This document shows, one piece after another, positions 1 through 6,023 of a stretch of 9,825 nt of DNA. The position numbers and the translations under genes were made by a program. Position 1 is the stretch's first letter, and the number at the start of each line of letters is the position of its first letter. The DNA lies in assembly GCA_026419705.1 (NCBI GenBank), contig JANZYY010000156.1, forward strand, positions 1 to 9,825, in the 5' to 3' direction. The stretch comes from Fischerella sp. GTDB taxonomy: Bacteria > Cyanobacteriota > Cyanobacteriia > Cyanobacteriales > Nostocaceae. The notes beneath the pieces are model-generated. The model made no database searches. It saw only the letters and a list, made by a program, of their open reading frames with translations, and had not been told where the DNA came from.

Positions 1-19
1 AGATGTGTATAAGAGACAG
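1..19. other. Tn5 mosaic-end sequencing adapter (artefact)
   Basis: The first 19 bases read AGATGTGTATAAGAGACAG, which is exactly the Tn5 transposase mosaic end that transposase-based library kits add to fragments. It lies at the extreme edge of the window and interrupts an open minus-strand reading frame right after position 20. It is therefore untrimmed adapter and not a genomic transposon end; no transposase gene or IS50-like sequence follows. Confidence 0.95.
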
Positions 20-151
20 TGTTATGCGTATGCCGAATCTCGAGCCACTTGTAATTACACTTACTTGCCCAATACCAAATGTTTCCAAAGTGGCATATTT
101 TGCCTCAGAACAAGCTTGGCGTAGCTTGTTTCTGATTTGAAATCTTGTCAT
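20..151 (-). CDS. Hypothetical protein, N-terminal 44 residues only (contig edge)
   Basis: A minus-strand reading frame begins with ATG at 149-151. A good Shine-Dalgarno sequence GAGGAG (complement of 160-165) lies 8 bases upstream, which supports a real start. The visible protein starts MTRFQIRNKLRQACSEAKYA and continues for 44 residues until it runs into the adapter at position 19. It is basic at the N-terminus, with no signal peptide, membrane segment or recognisable motif. I do not recognise the family. The frame stays open through the adapter bases, so an automatic annotation could add six or so false residues. The rest of the gene lies outside the contig. Confidence 0.6.
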
Positions 152-954
152 TAAGCTCACTCCTCAAAACAGGTAAAAGTTAGCGGTAGACTTTCCCTGG
201 AGTGAAATTACATTCGCACGTCAATGCAATTGCACATCAATACCCCTCTGTCACACCTTGCATCAATGCAGGCCTATCCTCCAAACCCTCGTTGCCAGGT
301 TAAATTTGGTGACGAGAATCAGACCGGAGGTTCTGGCAATAGAATGGTGCAAGCTCTCAGCGATCGCTCAGCGTGTTACACATAGGAAAAAGTTATTGAA
401 AATAATTGACATTTTTGATTTGCTCTGCTCTTTTAAGTACTAACAGTATCTAACAATATTTGAGGTAATCTTTTTTCAGAAGCACCGTGATAATTTTTAC
501 GAGTTAAGTTAAATAAATCAATTACTACTACTTAGTCTTTATCGTAATTTTAAATTACGAAATCATATAAGCAAGCATCTAATTTTGATGAAATCTTGAT
601 TTCATATGGGTTTTAACAATATTGTGTATTTATTGATTCTGTAAAGATTATGTAAACCTATGACCATTTATATGTAAACAGATACTGTTTCCTCTCAAAA
701 AATAAATGCTGCTTAAAATAGCAGCAGTAATATTACTATGCAATCAAGACAGTTAAGCTACTAGTAGCCAAGTTACTAAAAAGTTCTAAGCTCTTGCACC
801 CTCTGGGTACTCTACCTTGAGATTGCATTGCGTGCGTTTGTATGAAGGCTTGGGGATTTCTTTTGGTATCTGCGCACCGGCCCATCTTCTCGAGGAGAAA
901 AAGATATGTGAGTATATTACAAAACTCTGATGTGGCGGACATGTCTGTGCAAAA
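152..954. other. Long AT-rich stretch without a convincing gene
   Basis: About 800 bases with no reading frame that has both a ribosome site and protein-like composition. It contains one HIP1 octamer (360-367) and several short inverted repeats: TCGTAATT/AATTACGA with a 3-base loop (542-560), ATGAAATC/GATTTCAT with a 2-base loop (588-605), TGCTGCT/AGCAGCA with a 6-base loop (707-726), and the 12-base palindrome AGTAATATTACT (726-737). Short frames on both strands here look like chance. The part nearest 152 should hold the promoter of the truncated leftmost gene, but I see no clear sigma-70 match there. Confidence 0.5.
640..678 (+). promoter_or_regulatory. Three TGTAAA direct repeats on an 11-bp phase
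   Basis: TGTAAA occurs at 640-645, 651-656 and 673-678, so the starts are 11 and 22 bases apart. Same-face spacing of about 11 bp is what tandem response-regulator sites (for example Pho boxes) show. The motif itself does not match the cyanobacterial Pho box closely, one copy in the series is missing (position 662), and no gene start lies nearby in either direction. This is a weak candidate. Confidence 0.2.
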
Positions 955-956
955 GC

Positions 957-990
957 AAAAACGGGGGTATAAATTGCAACCCTCGTTTTT
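957..990 (-). terminator. Rho-independent terminator after the 1015-1539 gene
   Basis: Inverted repeat of 11 bases (957-967 with 980-990, one G-T pair) around a 12-base loop. The stem has a GC-rich core and an A-run on one side and a T-run on the other, so it could act in both directions. It lies just after the stop codon of the minus-strand gene ending at 1015 and most likely ends that two-gene unit. Confidence 0.75.
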
Positions 991-1014
991 TGTTTAGCAC
1001 TCAACACTCAAGAT

Positions 1015-1539
1015 TTATTTGTTACGACCACCTAACCACTTGGCGGCCGCAAATCCCAAAATAGCTCCCACAATCGGATTGCTGAGAAACTTGATAATAG
1101 CTGGTTGTTCTGCTAGCACTTCTCGAAAAATGTCAGGGTGGTTGTGATAAGCAAAGGACGCCAGCCTGCTAACATCATCAGCACTCATGCGGTTGGGGTT
1201 GCGCGTAGAAAGACCAAGCTGTTGCTCTAGATGACGCTCGTCTAGTCCTCTTTGTTTGAGGTGTTTAAAAAAGGCGCGGGCTACATCATCACGTTCATTA
1301 GGTTTAATATTGGCGATCGCCTTTTGTAGTTCCGGTTCCATTTGGCTAGCGGGAATGCGGTCTGGATGTAAAGACCGTTCAAACATTTGACGACGTTGAT
1401 CCAACGTAGTACGTTGAGCGAAATCATCAAAGTTTTGATACTCCTGTGATGGATCGCTAGGAACATTATCTAGCGATTCAACATTCCCTTGAGCCAAATC
1501 TCTCATGATTTGGCGTTTGTACTCTTCACTGCTAGTCAC
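1015..1539 (-). CDS. Conserved-looking hypothetical protein with C-terminal membrane helix
   Basis: Protein of 174 residues, of a type I associate with cyanobacteria but cannot name. The body is hydrophilic and charged (many D, E, R, Q) with predicted helical stretches. The last 21 residues hold a hydrophobic Gly/Ala-rich segment (about 155-170, starting NPIVGAILGFAAAKWLGG), which looks like a tail anchor or single membrane helix followed by RNK. I choose the GTG at 1537-1539 as start because AAGGAG (complement of 1549-1554) sits 9 bases before it. The longer frame reaching 1602 would need a TTG start with no ribosome site and would translate heptamer-array DNA. The gene lies 104 bases downstream of the lipoprotein gene on the same strand and is probably cotranscribed with it. 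The shared envelope location of both products is an inference from the lipobox and the membrane helix. One HIP1 site (1313-1320) lies inside the gene. Confidence 0.75.
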   Translation of the reverse strand: MTSSEEYKRQIMRDLAQGNVESLDNVPSDPSQEYQNFDDFAQRTTLDQRRQMFERSLHPDRIPASQMEPELQKAIANIKPNERDDVARAFFKHLKQRGLDERHLEQQLGLSTRNPNRMSADDVSRLASFAYHNHPDIFREVLAEQPAIIKFLSNPIVGAILGFAAAKWLGGRNK

Positions 1540-1548
1540 TGTACTAAT

Positions 1549-1554
1549 CTCCTT
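1549..1554 (-). promoter_or_regulatory. Ribosome binding site fixing the GTG start at 1539
   Basis: The complement reads AAGGAG followed by 9 bases and GTG. This is the only good ribosome site in the frame and decides against the upstream TTG. Confidence 0.75.
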
Positions 1555-1598
1555 TTTTGCACTGTTGTTAGTTGCTAATTGTTGGCAGTTAGTTTTTT

Positions 1599-1647
1599 CC
1601 AATAACCACTAACTACTAACCACTAACTACTAACTACTAACCATTAG
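1599..1647 (-). repeat. Tandem heptamer array (7 units)
   Basis: Seven consecutive 7-base units on the plus strand: CCAATAA, CCACTAA, CTACTAA, CCACTAA, CTACTAA, CTACTAA, CCATTAG. The five central ones fit CYACTAA exactly and the two end ones are degenerate. Short tandem heptamers of this kind are well known in intergenic DNA of filamentous cyanobacteria. The array occupies the gap between two co-directional genes and the last unit contains the stop codon (1644-1646) of the upstream lipoprotein gene. Confidence 0.85.
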
Positions 1648-2081
1648 CTATACTGAATTTGCCTGCTTTGGACATCATACCTAGCTGTCAAAATCAGTTG
1701 TTTGTCGGGTGCATATACTAAAACTGTTAAGTCTTGATTGGGGAAATTCTTGCGAAAACCTTCAACGAGGGATCTTGCTAAAGGACGTACTTCATTTGGA
1801 CGAACCTGTGGGGAAATAACAACACCTAACTTGTTGTTATCGCGTACATAAGCATCTTTAATTAACCCCTGAGATGTTTGCACAACCCAGTCACCAAAAC
1901 TTTGTCCTGCAGCGGTATTTCCTCGCTCTAATTGTGAATAAGTCACATCCCGACTAACTCCTGGTGGAGGTGTAGTGCGGTCAACTTGAGTAACGTTACC
2001 ACCACAAGCAGTTGTAATCGTCAGGACTAAAGTTAAAACAAAAGCCGTCAAAATTTTGCGGCTCTGCTGTAGCAGACTCAT
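1644..2081 (-). CDS. Small putative lipoprotein of unknown function
   Basis: Protein of 145 residues. The N-terminus has a basic region (R8, K9), a hydrophobic core (about 10-22) and then T-T-A-C-G-G, so Cys26 is a likely lipidation site. The -3 residue is Thr and not Leu, so the lipobox is not perfect. After a Pro-rich linker (TTPPPGVSRD) the mature domain of about 100 residues includes KLGVVISPQVRPNEVRPLAR and a C-terminal strand-rich stretch. I do not recognise a named family. The start ATG (2079-2081) has an excellent ribosome site, AGGAGG with 8-base spacing. It is probably the first gene of a two-gene unit with the membrane-helix protein at 1015-1539. Export to the periplasmic face of a membrane is inferred from the signal alone. 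Confidence 0.8.
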   Translation of the reverse strand: MSLLQQSRKILTAFVLTLVLTITTACGGNVTQVDRTTPPPGVSRDVTYSQLERGNTAAGQSFGDWVVQTSQGLIKDAYVRDNNKLGVVISPQVRPNEVRPLARSLVEGFRKNFPNQDLTVLVYAPDKQLILTARYDVQSRQIQYS

Positions 2082-2089
2082 TAATGTCG

Positions 2090-2095
2090 CCTCCT
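2090..2095 (-). promoter_or_regulatory. Strong Shine-Dalgarno of the lipoprotein gene
   Basis: The complement reads AGGAGG, 8 bases before the ATG at 2081. This is near-perfect anti-16S complementarity, unlike uvrB and the hydrolase gene in this window, which have none. Confidence 0.8.
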
Positions 2096-2179
2096 CAAAA
2101 AAAATGGTGAAGAACCAAAATTCACTAAATTAAAGTTAGTAAATTTATGCCTTATTACCGACAAATATGGCAGTCAATC

Positions 2180-2203
2180 AGAAGTCCGCTGCAGCGGACT
2201 TCT
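2180..2203. repeat. Perfect 24-base palindrome, probable dispersed repeat
   Basis: The half-site AGAAGTCCGCTG (2180-2191) is followed directly by its exact reverse complement (2192-2203). A run of eight T (2215-2222) follows on the plus strand, which resembles a terminator in that direction, yet no plus-strand gene lies upstream. GC-rich palindromes of this look recur in intergenic DNA of filamentous cyanobacteria, so a mobile palindromic element or cruciform is more likely than a dedicated terminator. On the minus strand it lies about 110 bases after csbD and could still stop that transcript. Confidence 0.6.
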
Positions 2204-2310
2204 CAGAAACCGCCTTTTTTTTCGTGCGTTTATTTATAATTCGGGTAGTTCTTCACTAAAATAGAATGCACCCGCAATAATTTTGTGGATACGCTGCCAA
2301 AAATGTAGTT

Positions 2311-2493
2311 TTAGTCAAGCTTTCTCTTGACATTATCTTTTACGTCTTCAACAGCGTGACGTACTTCACTTTCTGCTTGTTTAGCTTTTCCTTCTGCTTT
2401 ATCTTGTGGATCGCCAGTAACATTTCCCCATGCTTCTTGAGCTTTACCTTCTACATTTTTAGCTGTAGCTTTTGCTTTATCTTCTAAACCCAT
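2311..2493 (-). CDS. CsbD family stress-response protein
   Basis: Protein of 60 residues starting MGLEDKAKATAKNVEGKAQE. It is very rich in K, E, A and D, with the family pattern of a K-A/E-G-K-x-Q-E-A-x-G repeat followed by GDPQDKAEGKAKQAE, and fits the CsbD-like family in both length and sequence. Family members are small, very hydrophilic, often disordered or helical proteins induced by general stress; the biochemical role is not settled. The start is ATG 2491-2493 with AGGGG 7 bases upstream. An in-frame ATG eight codons earlier has no ribosome site and would add MHEIRGNK from the leader. The gene stands alone, with more than 500 bases of non-coding DNA upstream, so it likely has its own promoter. 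A hairpin in the leader region (2521-2549) might matter for regulation. Confidence 0.9.
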   Translation of the reverse strand: MGLEDKAKATAKNVEGKAQEAWGNVTGDPQDKAEGKAKQAESEVRHAVEDVKDNVKRKLD

Positions 2494-2517
2494 TTTGTTA
2501 CCCCTGATTTCATGCAA

Positions 2518-2559
2518 GCATCAAAGTTGTTAGTTAACTTTGATTTTTTGTGTTGATGC
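2518..2559. other. Hairpin region in the csbD leader
   Basis: TCAAAGTT (2521-2528) pairs with AACTTTGA (2536-2543) around a 7-base loop, followed on the plus strand by six T. A second pairing is possible: GCATCAA (2518-2524) with TTGATGC (2553-2559). The two share bases and exclude each other. On the minus strand this lies 25-65 bases before the csbD start. It could be an alternative leader structure, or simply a plus-strand terminator-like repeat. No direct evidence favours either. Confidence 0.35.
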
Positions 2560-2983
2560 TTATTAAGTTAGTCTATATTTTTTACTACAAGCTTCTCCCG
2601 GCAGGTACATTAATTACTATGCTAAAAGAGAGAGAAAAATAGCAATAGGCAATAGCTAGTAGAGGTTAGTTTTAATAAATATCCTATCTTTGGGCATAAA
2701 CATATGCTCATAAATTCACCATTTCAAGAGTTAGTATTAAATCACCAAAGATCAAAAAGTAACAAAATATATATCCCTAAATTCCCCTTCCCAAAGGGGA
2801 ATTAAAGAAGATTGTTCTCCTTTTTCGAGACTAGGACGTGTTTTCTATCCTGTTAGACCCCCTCACCCTTTCCCCAAGAAAGTTCCTCAATACACACGGG
2901 GAGTTTAAGAGAATATGAAAATCTGTCTAAGGGGGGTTTATGAAGCTACAGGAGGTCTGATACTTTTAAGGCATGCTCTCATC
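2560..2983. other. Non-coding stretch with dispersed-repeat fragments
   Basis: No reading frame here looks real. It holds the inverted repeat at 2780-2803, C-rich and G-rich patches (around 2858-2876 and 2931-2940: CCCCCT and AAGGGGGG) that look like arms of a degenerate palindromic repeat, and AT-rich DNA. The promoter of csbD should lie in the part next to 2560. Confidence 0.45.
2780..2803. repeat. Short perfect inverted repeat
   Basis: AATTCCCCTT (2780-2789) and AAGGGGAATT (2794-2803) are exact complements around a 4-base loop CCCA. No T-run follows, so it is not a good terminator. The form resembles the small palindromes scattered through filamentous cyanobacterial genomes. Confidence 0.55.
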
Positions 2984-3015
2984 AAAAAAACCCGGTTTGC
3001 TTGAGAAACCGGGTT
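2984..3015 (-). terminator. Strong rho-independent terminator after the repeat-protein gene
   Basis: AACCCGGTTT (2989-2998) pairs perfectly with AAACCGGGTT (3006-3015) around a 7-base loop. On the minus strand the stem is followed by seven T (2984-2990; the last two belong to the stem). It lies about 30 bases after the stop of the gene ending at 3044 and is textbook in form. Confidence 0.9.
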
Positions 3016-3043
3016 AATAAATTTACGAGTATTATGGTTTCAT

Positions 3044-3523
3044 CTAATCAAGAAAACCCATCAGAGATTGAGAATCATCAATAATATTTGATGCTACTGG
3101 ACGGTTGCCCATGACAGAGTAAGTTTCAGAAATTACTAGGGAACTGGAGGCGATCGGGCGAATTCCAGATAGGTTAATAGTGTCAACTACATGCATAGTG
3201 TTTGCAGCAATGGGGCGCACACCCATAATGTTCATTGTTTCTACAACCTGCAAGCTACTGGTGCCAATGGGACGTAGACCAGAAATTGAAACTGTCTCTG
3301 CAATTTGCAAGTCACTAGCAGCGATGGGACGCACTCCAGAAACAGCGAGTGTATCGCTGATTTCTAGCTTGTCTGATGATTCTAGCTGCACTGGCATATT
3401 ATTTGCTTGATCTGTATTTGAGTTTTGACTTTGGTTGTTTTCGACTTCCACAGTAGTTTCCCCCTTTAATTTGGCACGCTTTTGGCGAGGACTGACTCCT
3501 TTGCCATTGCTGCTGATAGTCAT
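3044..3523 (-). CDS. Unknown protein with five 19-residue G-x-R-P repeats
   Basis: Protein of 159 residues of no family I recognise. Residues 1-52 are hydrophilic: a basic patch (SPRQKRAKLKG) and then an Asn/Gln/Glu-rich linker. Residues 53-147 are five end-to-end 19-residue repeats (starts at L53, L72, L91, M110, L129). The pattern is L-x-I/V-x-D/E-T-x-x-hydrophobic-x-G-x-R-P-I/V-A/G-x-x-x; the T, G, R and P are invariant. A 12-residue tail ends SLMGFLD. Alternating hydrophobic residues with a G-x-R-P turn suggest a small beta-solenoid-like or stacked-hairpin fold; this is an inference. There is no signal peptide, membrane helix or cysteine. The ATG at 3521-3523 is chosen as start because AGAGG lies 9 bases upstream; the frame extends two codons further only with a TTG. 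It is divergent from uvrB, with 263 bases between them, and has its own terminator, so it is a single-gene transcript. Confidence 0.75.
   Translation of the reverse strand: MTISSNGKGVSPRQKRAKLKGETTVEVENNQSQNSNTDQANNMPVQLESSDKLEISDTLAVSGVRPIAASDLQIAETVSISGLRPIGTSSLQVVETMNIMGVRPIAANTMHVVDTINLSGIRPIASSSLVISETYSVMGNRPVASNIIDDSQSLMGFLD
3083..3367 (-). repeat. Coding repeats, 5 x 57 bases
   Basis: The DNA encoding the five 19-residue units. The units are clearly related at protein level but diverged in DNA (different codons for the G-x-R-P core in nearly every unit), so the array is old and held by selection on the protein, not a recent slippage expansion. Confidence 0.8.
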
Positions 3524-3696
3524 AACCAAGGACCTCTAGTATTGTTAAGCGATTATCACAATAATTTTGAGAAATGAAGTTTTTCTTATATATCAAAGTT
3601 TAACTTTAAAAATTATTGTATATGTATATGTTTATTTAAAATCTATACATAAGTAAAAATAAATTGTCAATTAAGATAAATTATTTTTTAGAAGTA

Positions 3697-3725
3697 TTGG
3701 CAAAGTTGGCAAAATCAGGTATATG
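3697..3725 (+). promoter_or_regulatory. Candidate sigma-70 promoter of uvrB
   Basis: TTGGCA (3697-3702), a 17-base spacer and TATATG (3720-3725) give a reasonable -35/-10 pair, with transcription expected near 3732 and a leader of about 55 bases. A partial direct repeat TTGGCAAA (3697 and 3706) overlaps the -35 side. I see no LexA-type RGTAC(N)GTWC palindrome, so there is no visible sign of SOS control. Confidence 0.45.
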
Positions 3726-3786
3726 GTGCGCTTTGCTCTAAACCTACATTCGTTACCATGAGATAGGTTATTCACAGCAAAACCGT

Positions 3787-5784
3787 ATGACAGCATTTTG
3801 TCTTCAAGCACCCTTCAGTCCGACTGGCGATCAGCCACAAGCGATCGCACAATTAGTTGCTAGCATCCAAGCTGGTAATCGTTATCAAACATTACTGGGA
3901 GCAACGGGAACTGGGAAGACATTTACAATCGCATCAGCGATCGAGAAAATTGGTAAACCTACACTGGTGCTGGCCCACAACAAAACTCTCGCTGCACAGC
4001 TTTGTAATGAGTTACGAGAGTTCTTCCCTAACAATGCTGTAGAGTATTTTGTGAGTTACTACGATTACTACCAGCCAGAAGCATATATTCCTGTCACCGA
4101 TACATATATTGAAAAAACTGCTTCAATTAACGACGAAATAGATATGTTGCGACACTCAGCGACGCGATCGCTGTTTGAACGCCGTGATGTTATCGTTGTT
4201 GCATCAATTAGCTGTATCTACGGTTTGGGAATTCCTGCAGAATACCTTAAAGCTGCAATCCCTTTCCGAGTAGGAATGGAAGTGAATCAACGACAGATTT
4301 TACGAGATTTAGCATCAGTGCAATACAGCCGTAACGACCTAGAAATAGGTCGGGGACGTTTTCGCGTCCGGGGTGATGTGCTAGAAATTGGACCGGCGTA
4401 CGAAGACCGCATTATTCGCATCGAGTTCTTCGGTGATGAAATCGACGCAATTCGTTACGTCGATCCGGTGACGGGCGAAATACTCCAGAGTTTGCAAGCG
4501 GTGAATATCTATCCAGCACGCCACTTTGTAACTCCAGAAGAAAGGTTGGAAGAAGCTTGTGATGCGATCGCCCGAGAATTAAAACAACGCAAAGCTGAAT
4601 TAGAATCAGCTGGGAAATTATTAGAAGCGCAACGAATTGATCAGCGTACGCGCTACGACTTGGAAATGCTGCGCGAAGTGGGTTACTGCAACGGCGTTGA
4701 AAACTATTCTCGCCACCTAGCTGGAAGAAAAGCTGGGGAACCACCAGAATGTTTAGTTGATTATTTTCCTAAAGATTGGTTGTTAGTAATTGATGAATCT
4801 CACGTTACCGTACCACAAATTCGTGGCATGTACAACGGCGATCAAGCCAGGAAAAAAGTTTTAATTGAGCATGGTTTTCGCCTACCTAGCGCTGCTGATA
4901 ACCGCCCTTTGAAAGCAGAAGAATTTTGGGCAAAAGTAAACCAATGTATTTTTGTTTCTGCTACTCCAGGAGATTGGGAATTAGAAGTTTCTGAGGGTCA
5001 TATAGTCGAACAAATTATTCGACCAACTGGTGTACTTGACCCGGAAATTATTGTCCGTCCTACAGAAGGACAAATTGACGATCTTTTGGGTGAAATTAAA
5101 GATAGGGTAGATCGCCACGAACGGGTGTTAATTACCACATTAACTAAACGCATGGCAGAAGATTTAACAGAGTACCTCCAAGAAAATGGAATTAGAGTTA
5201 GGTATTTGCATTCCGAAATTAATTCCATTGAACGGATAGAAATTATCCAAGATTTGCGCGATGCTAATTTTGATGTGTTGGTTGGCGTGAACTTGTTAAG
5301 GGAAGGTTTAGATTTACCAGAAGTTTCTTTGGTAGCAATTTTAGATGCAGATAAAGAAGGTTTCTTGCGTGCGGAACGTTCCTTAATTCAAACTATTGGC
5401 AGAGCAGCGCGTCACGTCCGCGGACAAGCGATTTTGTATGCTGATAACCTTACCGATAGCATGATTAAAGCTATTGAAGAAACCGAACGCCGTCGTGGTA
5501 TTCAAATGGGATACAACCGCATGCACGGGATTACACCCAAGCCGATAGTAAAGAAATCAAGTAACGCAATTTTGTCTTTTTTGGAAGTATCACGAAGGTT
5601 GAATGCTCAGGATTTAGAAACAGTTGATGAACATATAGATGAGTTGCCGTTAGAAAATATTCCAGAGTTGATTACTCAATTGGAAGCGCAGATGAAAGAA
5701 GCGGCGAAGAAACTAGAGTTTGAAGAAGCGGCAAAGTTACGGGATAAAATTAAGCATTTGCGGGATAGGCTAGTAGGACGTTAA
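3787..5784 (+). CDS. uvrB: UvrABC excinuclease subunit B
   Basis: Complete 665-residue UvrB, the usual length in cyanobacteria. It is the damage-verifying helicase-like subunit of nucleotide excision repair: UvrA loads it on damaged DNA and it then recruits UvrC for the two incisions. Visible features in order: Walker A GATGTGKT (38-45); HNKTLAAQL (64-72); the beta-hairpin that inserts between DNA strands, with SYYDYYQPEAYIP at 90-102; Walker B-type DESH (336-339); helicase motif VI QTIGRAARH (535-543); and a C-terminal UVR domain (about 629-662, with KLEFEEAAKLRDKI) that binds UvrC or UvrA. The start ATG matches the family N-terminus (LQAPFSPTGDQPQAI), although no Shine-Dalgarno sequence precedes it, which is common in cyanobacteria. 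Two HIP1 octamers lie inside (3841, 4564). It stands alone between a promoter-like site and a terminator and shows no damage. Confidence 0.98.
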   Translation: MTAFCLQAPFSPTGDQPQAIAQLVASIQAGNRYQTLLGATGTGKTFTIASAIEKIGKPTLVLAHNKTLAAQLCNELREFFPNNAVEYFVSYYDYYQPEAYIPVTDTYIEKTASINDEIDMLRHSATRSLFERRDVIVVASISCIYGLGIPAEYLKAAIPFRVGMEVNQRQILRDLASVQYSRNDLEIGRGRFRVRGDVLEIGPAYEDRIIRIEFFGDEIDAIRYVDPVTGEILQSLQAVNIYPARHFVTPEERLEEACDAIARELKQRKAELESAGKLLEAQRIDQRTRYDLEMLREVGYCNGVENYSRHLAGRKAGEPPECLVDYFPKDWLLVIDESHVTVPQIRGMYNGDQARKKVLIEHGFRLPSAADNRPLKAEEFWAKVNQCIFVSATPGDWELEVSEGHIVEQIIRPTGVLDPEIIVRPTEGQIDDLLGEIKDRVDRHERVLITTLTKRMAEDLTEYLQENGIRVRYLHSEINSIERIEIIQDLRDANFDVLVGVNLLREGLDLPEVSLVAILDADKEGFLRAERSLIQTIGRAARHVRGQAILYADNLTDSMIKAIEETERRRGIQMGYNRMHGITPKPIVKKSSNAILSFLEVSRRLNAQDLETVDEHIDELPLENIPELITQLEAQMKEAAKKLEFEEAAKLRDKIKHLRDRLVGR

Positions 5785-5830
5785 GTTAAATTTATAATCA
5801 GACATTATTTATAAAGTAAATCTCTAAGCA

Positions 5831-5880
5831 GGGTGTGTTAAGGCTTCACTCTAACACACCCTAAAGCAATTTTATTTTTA
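5831..5880 (+). terminator. Rho-independent terminator of uvrB
   Basis: GGGTGTGTTA (5831-5840) pairs perfectly with TAACACACCC (5852-5861) around an 11-base loop. A T-rich tail follows at 5870-5880. It lies 46 bases after the uvrB stop codon. Confidence 0.8.
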
Positions 5881-5900
5881 CTTTCTAAATAACCTCTGAT

Positions 5901-5920
5901 GCACAAACTTTTGTTTGTGC
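5901..5920. repeat. Perfect inverted repeat downstream of uvrB
   Basis: GCACAAAC (5901-5908) and GTTTGTGC (5913-5920) are exact complements around a TTTT loop. It may be a backup terminator or an operator upstream of the AraC-type gene, which starts about 100 bases further on. The sequence does not decide between these. Confidence 0.4.
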
Positions 5921-6023
5921 GTAAATTAATTACCGTGCTAATAGTAAAGTTAATTTTAATGGACTGAAATTTACATAGCTTTTTTCAACTCGCTTTAGCT
6001 ACGAATATCCACAAGAGCTGATT

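Noticed and set aside
258..443. Plus-strand frame of 61 codons in the left intergenic region
   Set aside because: No ribosome site, no protein-like pattern, and its end runs into AT-rich non-coding DNA.
786..1007. Minus-strand frame of 73 codons (and an overlapping one at 736-942)
   Set aside because: No ribosome site, odd composition, and it runs through the terminator hairpin at 957-990.
1540..1602. N-terminal extension of the 1015-1539 gene to a TTG at 1602
   Set aside because: It would translate part of the heptamer-array flank without a ribosome site, while AAGGAG plus GTG at 1539 is clear.
3180..3410. Plus-strand frame opposite the G-x-R-P repeat gene
   Set aside because: Its apparent repeats are the shadow of the minus-strand repeats; the minus strand has the ribosome site and terminator.
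3524..3786. LexA/SOS box upstream of uvrB
   Set aside because: No RGTAC...GTWC-type palindrome is present in the intergenic region.
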